Of a DNA stretch of 64,000 nt, positions 36,830-49,847 are shown in pieces. Below the pieces are notes generated by a model. That model ran no database searches and was not told the DNA's origin. It was given only the letters and a program-made list of their open reading frames with translations. The first letter of the stretch is position 1; every line of letters starts with the position of its first letter. The position numbers and the translations under genes were made by a program. Source of the stretch: Unio delphinus (lineage: Eukaryota > Mollusca > Bivalvia > Unionida > Unionidae); the NCBI GenBank assembly GCA_029339505.1, contig JAQISU010000155.1, forward strand, positions 21,563,501-21,627,500, in the 5' to 3' direction.

Positions 36830-37480
36830 ATCAAAATGGTGCTTTCGCTAGATTCCTTGTGATATCTTGCTAATCGTAACGTGACATCCATTATGACAAC
36901 AATGGTGGCTGTTTAACAATCTTATCGCTACGCCTCGTAAATGTAAAGTCGTTTTGACATGGGATTTTCATCGTAAAAGTTATTATGGTGTCTTATTGGT
37001 CCGAAATAAAATTATTAAAACTTTTTGTTAAATATTCATGTCTACTCCTTCCAAATGGATGGCTATATAAAAATGTGGATTTTACCAATAGATTTTGTAT
37101 AAATGGTCCTAAATTAAAATGGTACCACACATAAATCCCATACGTCTTTCATAATGGCTGTCTTGAAAAACGCTATGTAACTTTTGTCCCTGAATATTGT
37201 CATATTGACATATGGGGATTTCATCAAAAGATATCTAGTGATGTATGATTTGACCTAACTGAAAACCTTCAAAATCTGACGTCCAATATGTCCACCACAG
37301 CATCTAATGTAAAAAATCTTTTATTCGCTGAAAAATATCAGAGACGGTTTCAACACTCGGCAGTTTAAAAGAATGAAATGGCTTTATCTGAATTCATGGA
37401 AATTCTTTTCGAGCATTAGAACATCAATTCCTTTGAGAGACTCTTGTTTATCTCTACTGAATACAGCCGAGTTGTGGGAT
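36830..37480 (+). repeat. Dispersed repeat S, copy 2
   Basis: Internal modules recur with the pattern 'gacatgggattttcatc ... cctaaatt(g)aaaatggt ... atggccaccac', each about 150-170 bases. The tail has CAGAGACGGTTTCAACACTC and AATTCATGGAAATTCTTTTC, shared with copies 1 and 3. Confidence 0.65.
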
Positions 37481-37659
37481 GTTCTGTTGCCGTTTGTCCG
37501 CCCATCCGTTTGATAAAGTTTTATTATCGTTAGTTCACCTAAATCTATCACATGACTGTGACCGCTTACTGGGATGATTACTTGATGTACACAATTCCAT
37601 GATCTAGTTATCACTATAAACATAAACGGTGCTGCTTGAGCCTGTCAATGTGGCCAACA

Positions 37660-38740
37660 CAGGGGTCATCTTGAAATATATGCTTCTTCTGAAAGTTTTG
37701 TCATATCAACATGGGGTTTTCCTGAAAAGACTTGTGTAGTTGCTCCTAAGCGAACATGGAGCACATCGAATCAAATATAGCCACCACAGCGGCAATGTGA
37801 AACAATTATAGCTATACATCATGAACGGAAAGTCGTATTGACGGGTTTTTCACCATAAGATCTCGTATGATGTATTGTTACTCCTAAATGAAATGGTGCC
37901 AATCTGATGTCAAATATGGCCACCATAGCGAACATCTTGAAAATATTTTTATTGTTACTCCTCATTGAATGCACGAACATTTCAACATGAGGTTTTGATT
38001 AAACAAATATTTGGGTATCTAGTTGTCTTCCATGAAAATGGTGCAGTTCAATCTTCGCCGAAGGACTTATTATGATGTCAGTCGGATATCCAATATGGCG
38101 GCATCTTAAAATTCTTTTATTACTTCTCCACAACGGAAAGTTATAGCAGCACGAGATTTTCACAAGAAGATTTTGTATGATGTACCTAAATTAAACATCG
38201 TGGAAGGTCGTTCTTTTGGTAGGGTTTTCACTTAAAGAATTCTTGTGGTGTCTAGCTGGTCTTTTTTCTTATGGTGTCTAGCTGATCTTAAATGACAATG
38301 ATGCAAATTGATCGCCATTTTGACCACGATGGTGGCCATCTTAAAAATATTGTTAATTTCACACACACACACGCGCACACACATACACCAAACAGTTGGC
38401 CATATCAACATTGAGTTTTTACCAGACGACCTTTCAGGATTCCTGGTTGCTTCGAATTGAAAATGATGGTAATTATAAATCCAGTATGGCTGCAACGACA
38501 GCCGTTAAGAATTTGTTGTAAATACTCCTGATTAATTGGTCTTATTGAGATGATGTTCTTACCCAAAAGACTTGAAATGAAGTCTACATGGTTCTAAATA
38601 ATAACCATGGTATCACACTGACAACCAAAATTGTTTCAGCGCTCAACAGTGAAAAGGAAGAAATGGGATTATCTTGAATTCAATGCAATTCTTTCGACTA
38701 GTAATCGTCAGTCCCTTCGAGGGACTCTTGTTTCTGGATG
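37660..38740 (+). repeat. Dispersed repeat S, copy 3, with degenerate internal modules
   Basis: At least five decayed internal modules can be seen by the recurring phrases GATTTTGTATGATGTA, AAATGGTGCCAATCTGATG and AATATGGCCACCATAGCG. The tail is TTGTTTCAGCGCTCAACAG and CCCTTCGAGGGACTCTTGTT. A short (AC)n lies at 38357-38386. Confidence 0.65.
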
Positions 38741-39250
38741 AAAGTCATTTTTTTTTATCCTTCTTTATAGTTCACTAACGACCATTACTGAAGCAGTTAA
38801 TAATGTCCACTGTTTCATCCAAAAGCTTTCTTTGTTTTGACTTTTATATAACATCTGCACTAGGCATAAGACAATGTACTAAACCAGACGAGGTATTGTT
38901 ACTTAGTATACATTTTAAAATTCATATAAATTTGCACGTAACACATTTTAATTTACAAAATAAGAATAAACTTAATAACTTTACGCTGCCCTACTGCTTA
39001 TGTTTGTGTGAAATAATGTGTTAGAAAAGTGTTTTAAATTTTGACAAGATGCCCATAAAAGTTGTATACCTTTCTATAAAAAGAAGGAATTACTTTTGTT
39101 ATTAAAAAATAAATTTATGCTTTTCTAATAAAATGTTTTTCTTGAACTATTCCTTGAGACGTTTATGTTGCAAAAGACACGCATCCATGTTAGCACTTTA
39201 CTCAACTAAAATCTTTGATATTGATACTAAAAGAGTTTTTACACATGTGT
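38741..39250. other. Non-coding stretch, nothing recognised
   Basis: AT-rich. If the minus-strand exon at 39257-39426 is real, this is the start of its first intron. Confidence 0.35.
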
Positions 39251-39256
39251 CTTCAC

Positions 39257-39426
39257 CCTGAAAATAATATTTGCATTTTAATATAAAGTTTGCGTCTGGT
39301 GCCTGTGTCATCGGTGAAGTTGGCTGCCTTCGCAACGTATGCTGAATTGATAAGAATGCAGACTAGGCAAAAGTAACCGATGACTAAGTTATGGTAGAAG
39401 TCATGCGATGTTGAGCTCCAGAGCAT
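39257..39426 (-). CDS. Possible first coding exon of a secreted protein (hypothesis)
   Basis: On the minus strand an ATG in good context (ACCATGC) opens a frame of about 57 residues. It has a hydrophobic signal-like segment (LVIGYFCLVCILINSAYV, residues 14-31), an N-glycosylation site (NFT), and then GTRRKLYIKMQILFSG. The frame runs into CAGG|GTGAAG, a good splice donor in phase 2. A TATAAG lies about 160 bases upstream (39586-39591). The basic LY...QIL..G tail followed at once by an intron recalls the start of an FGF core domain, where an intron commonly lies. However, it is about four residues short of the usual spacing and lacks the usual Cys. No second exon was located. It may equally be a chance open frame. 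Confidence 0.3.
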
Positions 39427-39585
39427 GGTAAGAGTAGAAAATGCACAGAGGTATATTTTATTGTGCGAATTTGCATGCAATCGGTCGTGGGACGAGTATG
39501 AGTAACAATTTCCTCGGCACAACCGATTTTTAGGTGGTCACCACGAGTGCATTTCCCGGGCCCTGCTTAAGTCTGGGTGACCTAC

Positions 39586-39591
39586 CTTATA
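39586..39591 (-). promoter_or_regulatory. Candidate TATA box of the putative minus-strand exon
   Basis: TATAAG on the minus strand, 160 bases before the ATG at 39426, with a GC-rich patch (GGGCCCGGGAAATG) just downstream. Meaningful only if the exon is real. Confidence 0.2.
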
Positions 39592-39597
39592 CTTGGA

Positions 39598-40565
39598 AAA
39601 TTGGAATCTAATCCAACAAAAGACTTGGATCTTTTTAAGCAACTTTTATCAATGACATCCAGAAAATTGGATTCTGCTGACAATTACTCGAACAGTAAAA
39701 TTCCTCGCAAAAGTTACTTGAGGGGTGTAGAAGGTTACTATTGGCGATAAGGCATTGTACTGTGTTCCCGGTGTGAACTACCAAATGAAAAACAACAAAT
39801 CATCACTATACATTTCCTCAACTTTATTAATAAAAAAGAAACTGGAGAAAATCTGTTTTCTTTAACATTTACCGATAACACATGTAGCAGAAGGCGTTGA
39901 CATACAAGACCGAGTTTGAATTGTTATTCATTCACTGCGTTTCTAGAAACTGATATTGTCTGGTATGGGATCTGGGGAGAATCATTTTCCCTATTTTAAT
40001 AAGTGCTAAAGATAATGTCCTTTAGACTAATTCGGGCTGAAATTCGAGCACACAGGAAACACGATGTTGATTAGTCGTGTCATTAACTCATGTACAATTT
40101 CCACAAGCACGATATCCAAAGAAATATCAGCGATACTACATGAAAGTAACATAGCTGTATAACCCAACATTCTCTCCAATGTTCATGTTGCTAATGCAAA
40201 CAACTTCACTTTACACCTGTCACTCTTTGAAAAGTACATAATATCTGTAGAGAAGCTCCTGTGTTTAGTACATGTGCCCGAATGACCCAATCATCAATTG
40301 TATCTTAACTGACTGAAAGAGTTCCTTGTGTTCCTGTAAGAAGGAAATAAACTTAACTCTTGATCACTTCAATTGCAACACAGTTATATCTTTCTGACAT
40401 ACAGATTTCCCCCGACTTTGATCAATATTTGGGAAACAAATATGCTTTTTCCGGTGGCTGATGAAATTGGTCTTTCAAAATAGCTTTTTGTTGTCACTAA
40501 GTCTGTGACCAAACTTCTAGCAAGAAAGTCTTGTTTTTCTTTACATTGCGTATAGTTCAAGACCA
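39598..40565. other. Non-coding stretch, nothing recognised
   Basis: No gene or repeat recognised. Could contain upstream control sequence of the putative minus-strand gene. Confidence 0.35.
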
Positions 40566-40618
40566 CACAATTAGTGATTTGACACAATTAGTGATTTGAC
40601 ACAATTAGTGATTTGACG
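40566..40618. repeat. 18-bp tandem triplication
   Basis: Three copies of ACACAATTAGTGATTTGA-type units. Confidence 0.9.
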
Positions 40619-41283
40619 TGATTAAAACTGATATAACTACTGCTTCCTTGATTGTTCAGCTTTTGATGGCCTTGCAACCCATCTACAGAGAATTTTGAAC
40701 CTTGATAACTGAGATAACACATGGCATGCAACACACTCTCTGTGTGATATAATACATTATTCCAAATATGGTAAACAAATGTCAAAAACACAGCTTGGTT
40801 ACAAAAATTGAATACCTTAACTTTTAAACAGAACCATGGAGTGGTATATGAAACACTGTCAGCCTGGAGATGGCAGTGTCCTTAACTTTGCAGATAGGTT
40901 CTTGATAGTAATAAAATACACGCCATTCGTATTATTTTTTTTTAATTATGTAAACAGCTTCTGAACTCCAGCCCAGTCAGGAAAAATGATAATGGCCATA
41001 AACACTGGATCATATAAAGTGACCTAATAAGCTTAGGTCATGATACATGAATAAACAAAGTTATATCGCACTGTTCTTGGGAATTTCAGAGTTAGTGTCC
41101 TAAAACAAAAGTAAATAATATTGATCTGTGATCAAAACATTGATGAAAATACCACCAAAACTAAATACCACGTTCAGAAGTCATGAGGTAAACACAAGTC
41201 TAGCTAAAATATTTTCAATGAGTTTCCAGTTAGAGTTATCAATGAAAAGTGAATAAGCTTCCCATGTGAGTTTGATCTTGCTG
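40619..41283. other. Non-coding stretch, nothing recognised
   Basis: No gene or repeat recognised. Confidence 0.35.
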
Positions 41284-41430
41284 ATTCAACCATGTTATTG
41301 ATAGCTGATACGACCATGCTATTGATAGCTGATACGACCATGCTATGCTATTGATAGTTTTTACGACCATGGTATTGATAGCTGATAAACTATGCTAGTG
41401 ATAGCTAATTCAACCATGTTATTGATACAA
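41284..41430. repeat. Degenerate 27-28-bp minisatellite
   Basis: About five units of the type CCATGCTATTGATAGCTGAT plus ACGA, diverging outward. Confidence 0.8.
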
Positions 41431-42129
41431 CATGATAAGTACAATTGTTACACCCTCAAGCTATGATTTTACAGGGTTAATATTTAATTCCATGATCTCT
41501 AACAACATCTTCAGGGTGACAGTTTGGACACGCACAAAATTATACTGATCCGAGACCCAATACCTGGACTTAGAGATATGTCCATTAAAGTGCCAAGTTA
41601 CAACAGTATTAACTATCTGCCTTGCAGAGTTTTATGTTTATTACTGTATTCAGAAGATTGCTCAAACAAATATACTGCTGTCCACCTTTGACCATCAAAT
41701 GAAGAGTGCCAATTTTACACTTTTGTGTTACAAATGTGTGATGGTATTCAAACCACTACTTCTATCGGATTCAGAGTTACAAACAGCACACCCAAAGTAG
41801 TGGTAACCTTAATGTGAGACATTAAATGTCATGACATAAAAACAACACACTTTCTAGTTCCAATAAAATTTACGAAATATCATTCAGCCAATAGGCTAGT
41901 TTAAGTAAACATTCCAAGCAGAAAATTAGTAACAAATTTTCTACAAAACTACGCAAGCAGCCATGCATGTCGATTCAACATTTTCTTTGAGATATATAAA
42001 GGTATAGTCACTTGTACAGTTTTCACACTGGATGACAGCTTTGGTAACCATCAAATTCTGTGTTATATAAGGTGAAATAGGGGACACTACCTAGAATTAC
42101 ATAAATTATATGACAGAGTATATCATCCA

Positions 42130-42130
<1 letters not shown>
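41431..42130. other. Non-coding stretch, nothing recognised
   Basis: No gene or repeat recognised. Confidence 0.35.

Positions 42131-42224
<94 letters not shown>
42131..42224. repeat. Long (AT)n microsatellite
   Basis: About 47 uninterrupted AT units. The open frames over it (Tyr-Ile repeats) are artefacts. Confidence 0.95.
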
Positions 42225-42227
<3 letters not shown>

Positions 42228-44535
42228 TCAACAGTTTTCAAGTATTGACTCATGAGAATGTTTCTTTCCACAGGGTATGTGCTGGAAATGTGTATTACTT
42301 CTACTAATGTCTTTCAACCTGTGTGTGGCTAAAGGGTGGAGATCTCCACTGCTTCCAAGTTATGACCCAAGGGGGCAATCCATCAAACTTAGGGGCTTGT
42401 TACTGGATATATATTCGATATATCAGTAAGTTTGGTTTCTTCAAAAAGTATATATCATTATTTGGTGGGGAACTCAACAGTTTCCAAGTTGTGACGGGGG
42501 TAAACTTACCCACAGGGACCATCCATGGGGCGAGACCAGAGAGTGTAACTCCAACGTCCAGTGCATATATTATTGTACTGACCCTGACAATGACACAGAT
42601 CAACGTTCAGACATCTACCTACAAGTCTTTAAATCTTTAGACTTTCACAAAATAAAATAACTATTCCCATACTTTGATCCCTTCCCAAAGATCATAATAA
42701 ACATTTTAAAACCACTCTATATAGATAAAGACTACCGCAATCAATCCCAAAGTTTGAAGTTCGTGTCTTTAATTGCGTGGGAAATATACTTCATTACCAA
42801 TGGTGAGACAGACAGACTTGAAAACATAATTCCTACTTTTTTAAAAGATGATTTGGAACAAAATTAATGTTAATCTGCTTCTTTTTCTTATATTTTTTCT
42901 CATTGCTAATTATTCGATGACAAAACACACCTGATATGATTCCTTACATGAGAAACACACAATTTATTTGTATTTCCTTTCACTCATTTACGTAAATCTA
43001 TAATTGGGATTAAATTGCTGCAAACATCGATTCGAAACCTTGCTATCAACCAGACCATTAATACTCCAGCGTTCTCATTTAATTGTTTTGAGACGCCCTT
43101 CTTTCTCTTGTATCAACTAACTTTACGCCATATTCCATCGGTTGGAACAGTCAGGCTCCGTTGTGTGTGTTGTACTTTCTCTATTTATTCCCTCTCTGTC
43201 TGCTTCATGAACTAAATCTCATACGTACTCTTTTACCACAAAACACATTTATACTTTTGGGACGTGGTTCTTATACACTAATATTTGCATTTAAATCATC
43301 AGCTTTTACGGTAACAGCCGCAGTTGTTCGCATATGAATACCTTATTCATCTGCACGATTTGAATCCAGAACAAAATTAATTTTACTATATATTCTCAAC
43401 ATTTGTTTCTCAGTACTGAACTTTCTACTGTGTGACAATCAGTACAAATCATATGTTAATCTAAACTACCTTCAAATAGGACTTCCCAGTGAAGCTGTTG
43501 TCATAGGTTCACCTGCATGCTTTTATAGAGGCTATTGGTAACAAACCATCATGTAATGGAAAACAGATTTCGCTTCCGGATCATAATAACCCTTGTATCA
43601 CCACCAAAAAAGAGACGGGAAAAAATACTTTAAAAATAGACTGGGACTACATTTGTGGGTACTGAACCGGAACTATTGTTGCTCTGATTCCATTTATGGA
43701 ATTCAAAGACGATGTTGACGCTTGTAAATTGTGACTTTGATTATCAATGTAAACCTAATTTTTGACAGTACATTATGGATCAGAAAAGTGTCTTAATAAG
43801 GACCACAATTTGTTTCGAGTTTCTAGAATTATGTGGGGGTTTTCCATATTGTTGCGACTGAATGATATTTAAGCTAAGTAACAGACAATAAAATGAAAAT
43901 TTTAAAAGAATTTACAGTATTGTGAATTAAATCCCAAATATTCTTAAACAAGTTCAGAATTATAGAATATTCCAAATGAATTCCAGCGGTATTCCAAATG
44001 AATTCCAATCTTAAAGGTGCTGGTGTACCAGTGGGCTGGAATTTGCTAATGTGTCAGTAGCCTGGAAAGTGGCGATGTGTCAGCATTCTTGATGCATGAC
44101 ATGTAATCCAAAATGTCCTTGAATGAATTTATAATAATTTCAAAATATTTTTTTTTTTATTTAATCCTAAAATATTATTAAATACTTTGTAATTCCAATA
44201 AATAATTAAAATAAATCCTCTCAAGCAAATACAACTGAGCACAACTAAATTTATTCACTAAGACATGCTTAGGAAATGAAAGTAATTTTGTTTATGATCA
44301 TCTTTATATATATAAACCCGAGATACAATAACAGAACCAGGATAAAAGTCATTTTCACATCAAATTCCTTTCCAGAACATCAGAAGTTATAAACAAGACC
44401 AGGTCTTTTACTGAACGTTTTGTAAAGAACATGTGAAATATCAGGAAGATCAGGTTTGTCCCAAGGGTATACTACTTTCATAGTCATAACCAAGGTAACA
44501 TGTTTACCTCCAAGTAATAATTATCTTTATATAAC
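42225..44535. other. Non-coding stretch, nothing recognised
   Basis: Weak internal similarity between 42330-42400 and 42470-42530 (GGGGAACTCAACAGTTTCCA-type phrases). No gene recognised. Confidence 0.35.
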
Positions 44536-44551
44536 ACACACACACACACAC

Positions 44552-44642
<91 letters not shown>
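44536..44642. repeat. Compound (CA)n(AT)n microsatellite
   Basis: About nine CA units followed by about 44 AT units. Confidence 0.95.
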
Positions 44643-44645
<3 letters not shown>

Positions 44646-45342
44646 GCAGTAGTGCCCATTTATTATAATTGCTAACGGTGACGAACACGATATTAATACA
44701 ATAACATTCGCATAACTCATTGAATCTACTTCATAACGATTTTACTTTTTCATGATAAATAACATGTAACGGCTATATTTGTGATAAAGTTCCATCCTTC
44801 ATGTAAAATTTGACTTTTTCACTATTTTGCGTCAAGGGAGTAAGTATTCTCCTGAAAGGTTTGCCTTAATACGTTAATGACATAAACGGTCATTGATAAA
44901 CGATGTCCAGTGCTTAGCTCGTGTCAATATACCCTCCTTGCATCACACTTACGTACTTCGTACCAACTCCATTTTAGCCGCACAGGGCCTGGATATTCTT
45001 CCGTTAAGTTTATACGTTATTAGCTTTAACAGTTCAAGATTGCTCTTCAATAAGCTGATTGAATGACTCAATAGCAGCTAACCTCTGTGTCACCACGTTT
45101 ATTATATTTGACGGTTTTCACGGTTGTCTGTCTTCGTGTACTTTACGATGACTCATAGTCACAGGCAACTGATTATTGATTGAGCTACGAAACCAGACTA
45201 GTTGTGATGGTATATTTCATATCGCAATGAAACGAATTTATGTATCTGATTAGTTGAAAATAATTACAGGAAAATATTAACGATACATTTTCAGATGAAG
45301 CCTGCATATGGGTAAATTGTACACATTTGTACACCTGAACCT
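44643..45342. other. Non-coding stretch, nothing recognised
   Basis: No gene or repeat recognised. Confidence 0.35.
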
Positions 45343-45750
45343 AAAGGACTCACTGTACTAATTCAATTCCCATAGTAAACCTATGTAAATACCATGCTAT
45401 TACAACTTCTATAACTTTAAATGTCGGAGTGCTCATGATCAAAACTATATTTTCAGTATAGCTGAAACCTTGATGACAGTGTCTGGATCTACATGTGCTT
45501 GAAACACGTGGTTTCAATCCGCTCCAAAGAGTCAGGAGTTAATTTCAGTAATGAGTGTTCCAAACTTAAGACTGTTAAAGAACATAAATTCCTTTCCTGT
45601 ATTTTTATGTTACAACTAGGATTAGCTCTCAAAAGATTCTTTTTCCTAAATAACTTTCATTATCAATCAATCATGGCCACCCAAACCCATGGACACTCTA
45701 ATAGATGTTCACCCATTTCCAGGCTGGTTCCCATTTTTAGTACCTTGTCC
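45343..45750 (+). repeat. Dispersed repeat R, uninterrupted copy 2
   Basis: Shares AATTCCCATAGTAAACCTAT, GAGTGTTCCAAACTTAAGAC and TTCCAGGCTGGTTCCCAT with the copies at 9980 and 11585/13941. It crosses the insertion point of the 2.33-kb element without interruption. Confidence 0.8.
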
Positions 45751-46231
45751 TAAAAACTTTTATGGCGCCGTCACCGCATGATTACTGTTGGATGAAATTG
45801 GGAGGGGGGGGGGGGGGGAGGAGAGTCTCTAACTGGGATCTATTTTTCTAGTGTGCACATACAAGGAATTTTAAAAAAACAAGAAAAACTATGCGTGCAT
45901 CGTATCGTATGTTAGCGTGTTAAAGTTTTCTATTGGATATAATTCATAGAAGTAAGCGTAATTACCATAAAAGTAATGTAATTTGGTCGTTACGGTCTAT
46001 GAGAATTCAATTAGTTTTATGTGTTTTTATGTTCTAGTTGACAGTTCATCTTTTTCACCTGTTGCACAAGTTGACATGAATAACACCTGTTCATTGTCTG
46101 CGCTTATATACTTTTTTGTAAACGTGACTCAAGCTTGTCGACATCTTGAAGTGCAGACGATATTTTTTCTGGACCAGAACAAAACTAGGCATACACTGTA
46201 TGATAAAAGTGTATAAAAATCAATACACACG
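45751..46231. other. Non-coding stretch with a poly-G run
   Basis: A G-run lies at about 45801-45819. No gene recognised. Confidence 0.4.
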
Positions 46232-46237
46232 AGTCTG

Positions 46238-46289
<52 letters not shown>
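46232..46289. repeat. (TC)n microsatellite with GTCTCT start
   Basis: Four CTGTCT-type units turn into about 20 CT units. Confidence 0.95.
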
Positions 46290-46292
<3 letters not shown>

Positions 46293-46808
46293 ACACCCAC
46301 ACATTGCCAGTAGCAGTCCTTTCGGTGGGTGAACCGGATCCAGCGAAAGATCATGTGCGCCAGGAATTAATTAAGATAAATACAAAAGACCAGACAACAA
46401 TAGTCCAGTATCTTTCGTTCTTTTGTAGTATAGTCTAGATTGTTGAGAACACTTGCATTACATTTTTAAAAATTCTCATATGTGTGTAAAGTAATTAGGT
46501 TGTAATTTAAGAGTACTACTCACGAGATCGAAGCTGTATATTGACAATAATTCATAAAATGTGAATCAAACTGAGACCAAAAAAAGTCTAACAGACCTTG
46601 TTGTTTTGGGGTTTCTCCTTCGCCCAAAGTGGGATTTTCTAAATCTGGATTACAAAATGCTACATAATAGTTAAGCATGTTGTGACTTTTAGACGTTTTA
46701 TTTAAAATCTTTCTAAAAGTATTTTGTGTAGTTCTTTATATCTACACTTTTAATCGGTACCATTTAGTTAGTATAGTGACGACTTGCCATTCAGCACTAA
46801 TACATGCT
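46290..46808. other. Non-coding stretch, nothing recognised
   Basis: No gene or repeat recognised. Confidence 0.35.
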
Positions 46809-47042
46809 GGGACCCTGCGTGGCTATCTGGTCTAATGCGGTCGCATTTACAGATCACCCACATCTCACATCTGTCAGCGTGGGTTCGAGTCTCAGCTCGG
46901 CCAACGTGAGTATGTAAGAAAGCTTGCAAATAGCTTTCTGTGTGTCTGGGCTTTTCCGGGTTCTTCCTCCACCAAATACGATGACCAACATGATTAACCT
47001 GTCATATGCTGAAAAATGGCGTTGAACCCACTAACTAAAACA
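46809..47042 (+). mobile_element. tRNA-headed SINE, family A
   Basis: Has a changed A-box (GGCTATCTGGTCTAATGCGG), an intact B-box-like GGGTTCGAGTCTC, and the 3' end AAAAATGGCGTTGAACCC. A tetranucleotide array follows its tail directly. Confidence 0.8.
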
Positions 47043-47045
47043 AAT

Positions 47046-47148
47046 ACATGTACATACATATATACATATACGCACGCACGCACACACACGCATACATACA
47101 TACATACGTACGTACGTACGTACATACATACATACATACATACATACA

Positions 47149-47178
<30 letters not shown>
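47046..47178. repeat. (TACA)n/(TACG)n microsatellite
   Basis: Tetranucleotide array with an internal block of TACG units, starting at the SINE tail. Confidence 0.95.
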
Positions 47179-47179
<1 letters not shown>

Positions 47180-47426
47180 GCATGTACGTCTTGTATTGTT
47201 ACCATTTAAATACCAAAATTGAATTGAATATTAAATTAAATTACCATATGCTCTATTCGTTATATTGTTAAAGCGTACAACGTTACCTTGTTTTTCATAG
47301 CAAAGAAAATTGTAAACGAGTTCAGTCAGTTAATATTTACACGCGGAATTAGTGGCCACAAGTTATATAGAATTACTTCATTTGATCGTTTATCTTGCTG
47401 TACGCTTTTCATTACAGTTTGTCAAA

Positions 47427-47636
47427 TGTCCCCGAGTTGCTAAGTGGGGCTTCTGTCGTCATGTGTTCGAGTCCCTAGCTCGGCCAGTGTGGGTATGTGA
47501 GAAAACGTTTCAGTAGTTTCCAGTGTGTCCGTGGTTTATGGCGTTTCTGAGTTCTTCCTCGACCAGAATATACAGGCCGTCCGTATTGCCCATGTTGCCT
47601 TCAGACAAGGTGTTATCCCCAAAACTAACAAAATGT
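47427..47636 (+). mobile_element. SINE family A, degenerate copy
   Basis: Recognised by CCCCGAGTTGCTAAGTGG, GTGTTCGAGTCCC, GCTCGGCCAGTGTGGGTATG and GAGTTCTTCCTCGACCA. The A-box region is partly deleted. Confidence 0.65.
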
Positions 47637-48869
47637 TTGCCATCCGCTATTTGACTGAGTAGCCGTGTGGTCTCTTCAAATCTTTAAACAAAATAATTTG
47701 AATTAGACTATCTGTAACATCCAAACTTCCATTTTTTGCCATGCATTGTGGCCCTGAATGAGCACGCTAAAAACTATATATCATTGTTGTTTTGTGGGTT
47801 TATGGTCATTTTTTTAAGCACCATATTGTCTATAAGTGGCGATAAACTGTAGACTAACATTCTAACAACTGGAAGTACCTATATTATATTATCGTACATG
47901 CTAACAGGTAAAAAAAGATTTAAGAAACTGACATAAGAATAATTTAATTTACTTTCTCCAAAAATACGGTTCCATATGCAGTGATCGTATATTTAAACTG
48001 CCACTACTGGCCAGCAATTATAACATTATAACTGCATGTTTAAGGCGATGATAAGAAATTAACGTCAAAGTTTGGACTTCGTAAATTTTTGTGACTTACA
48101 AACTAATATTTTCTCCTGTCACACGTTTTCAGTATTTTCTTTTAAAACGATACTCGGCGTGGAATATGTATGTGCTCGATATTCAAAATCGGAAATATCG
48201 GTCATTTGGAACACCTTTACACGGGTAGGTCTGGCTTGTGGTGATCATGTTTTGTTTTGGATATTAAGTACCAGAGTGTTCCAGGCATACTTACGTAGAT
48301 TATGCCGACGTTCTATTTTTGTGTGCTTGAAATGAAACATTATGGATAAATTCGTAACAGGAAATAGTAGGTGTATTTTATTCGCTGGCTAGAATGAATT
48401 AAGGGCTATTGGTACTGCAAAATTTATAGTACAAGTAAGTGAGGGATGGTACACTGATTATAAAGAAATGGTAAACTTATGGTAACAGTGATGTCCCTTT
48501 TCTTTCAGTTAATTACACTGCAACTTTTAGAAGTGAGCGTGAAAAAGAATAACTTTAACCAAAACAATTTCATACATTTTGTCCACAGACTTTGACGGCA
48601 ATGTACATCAATATAGAGTCTGATTTGAAGTGAAAATCAAATGCCACTGACACTTATGAATAATCCATTTAGTGGCAAGAAGAACTGGATTTTGTATAAA
48701 TCTTTTAGAAGTTGAACATGGGCTGTTTTCTGCATATACAACTTACAAATAAATTGGATTCTAGTCAGTACTGAGTAACCATGTCAGTAATTTTTGAAAA
48801 GGGTACGAAGGCCTGTGTTATCATAAGCAGCATTTTATGAGGAATACAAAAACGCTATTCTCATTGTGT
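47637..48869. other. Non-coding stretch, nothing recognised
   Basis: An 87-codon frame at 48072-48335 shows no family resemblance or repeat and is probably chance. Confidence 0.35.

Positions 48870-48911
<42 letters not shown>
48870..48911. repeat. (AAT)n microsatellite
   Basis: About 14 AAT units. Confidence 0.92.
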
Positions 48912-48913
<2 letters not shown>

Positions 48914-49506
48914 TGACACAATTTGTTTTAACCACACATTATGATGAACCTCCTCCATTCAGTTTATCATCTAGGGGTGCAAGTTTGAGAGTAAAAAATC
49001 GCCGTGTCGGAAGCGCAAATGAGGGTAAATGAAACTGCCTCCAATTCAGCCTGGACTATCTTCCTTTTCTCTACTCACATATCTTTCTGCACACAGTGTA
49101 GGTCTATCTATTTTACCACAATTGGTAATCCTGTTTACTATACGTTATTAATAAATGTATATTGAATTTAAATATGTTACCATTTTGTAAATGTGTTCAA
49201 GGCAAAAATATGCAAAATACTTTGGTCTAATATTTCTTATTTATGTAGAGTTTTAGACCATCAGCCACATTAATGTGCCTCCCTGTATCCTGCTTTCTAA
49301 AGCATATGACTACACTGTACAACAATGAAACTAATTTACTTAGTGTTCAAATGTTATACACAAAACAACATAAATAACTTATTATCGCAAATACAGACAA
49401 ATGTCAAAAAATCTACTAGTGTGTAAATAGTCATAAATAAGTGTCAACTCTTTCCCTATATGCGGCCTATTCGATACACTGTAAAACCCAATGTAGATAA
49501 AAACAT

Positions 49507-49507
<1 letters not shown>
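48912..49507. other. Non-coding stretch, nothing recognised
   Basis: No gene or repeat recognised. Confidence 0.35.

Positions 49508-49557
<50 letters not shown>
49508..49557. repeat. (AT)n microsatellite
   Basis: About 25 AT units. Confidence 0.95.
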
Positions 49558-49559
<2 letters not shown>

Positions 49560-49679
49560 GTCATATTCACAGTCATTAAGCATGTTAGGCTATACTTACT
49601 TTAACATAAGAAATTAGTGACAACGGCGACAAGCAATATAACTAAACGAAGTACCATATTTTAGAGTATGCAACTGCTC

Positions 49680-49712
49680 GTATGTATGTATGTATGTATG
49701 TATGTATGTATG

Positions 49713-49784
<72 letters not shown>

Positions 49785-49790
49785 TGTATG

Positions 49791-49844
<54 letters not shown>
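49680..49844. repeat. Five-block compound microsatellite
   Basis: Successive blocks of (GTAT)n, (AT)n, (GTAT)n, (AT)n and (AG)n over 165 bases. Confidence 0.95.

Positions 49845-49847
<3 letters not shown>

Noticed and set aside
42023..42307. Frames with long Tyr-Ile runs (also at 3784-4048, 44456-44720, 49382-49949)
   Set aside because: Translations of (AT)n and (GTAT)n microsatellites.
48072..48335. 87-codon plus frame
   Set aside because: No family resemblance, signal or repeat. Chance frame of this size is expected in 64 kb.
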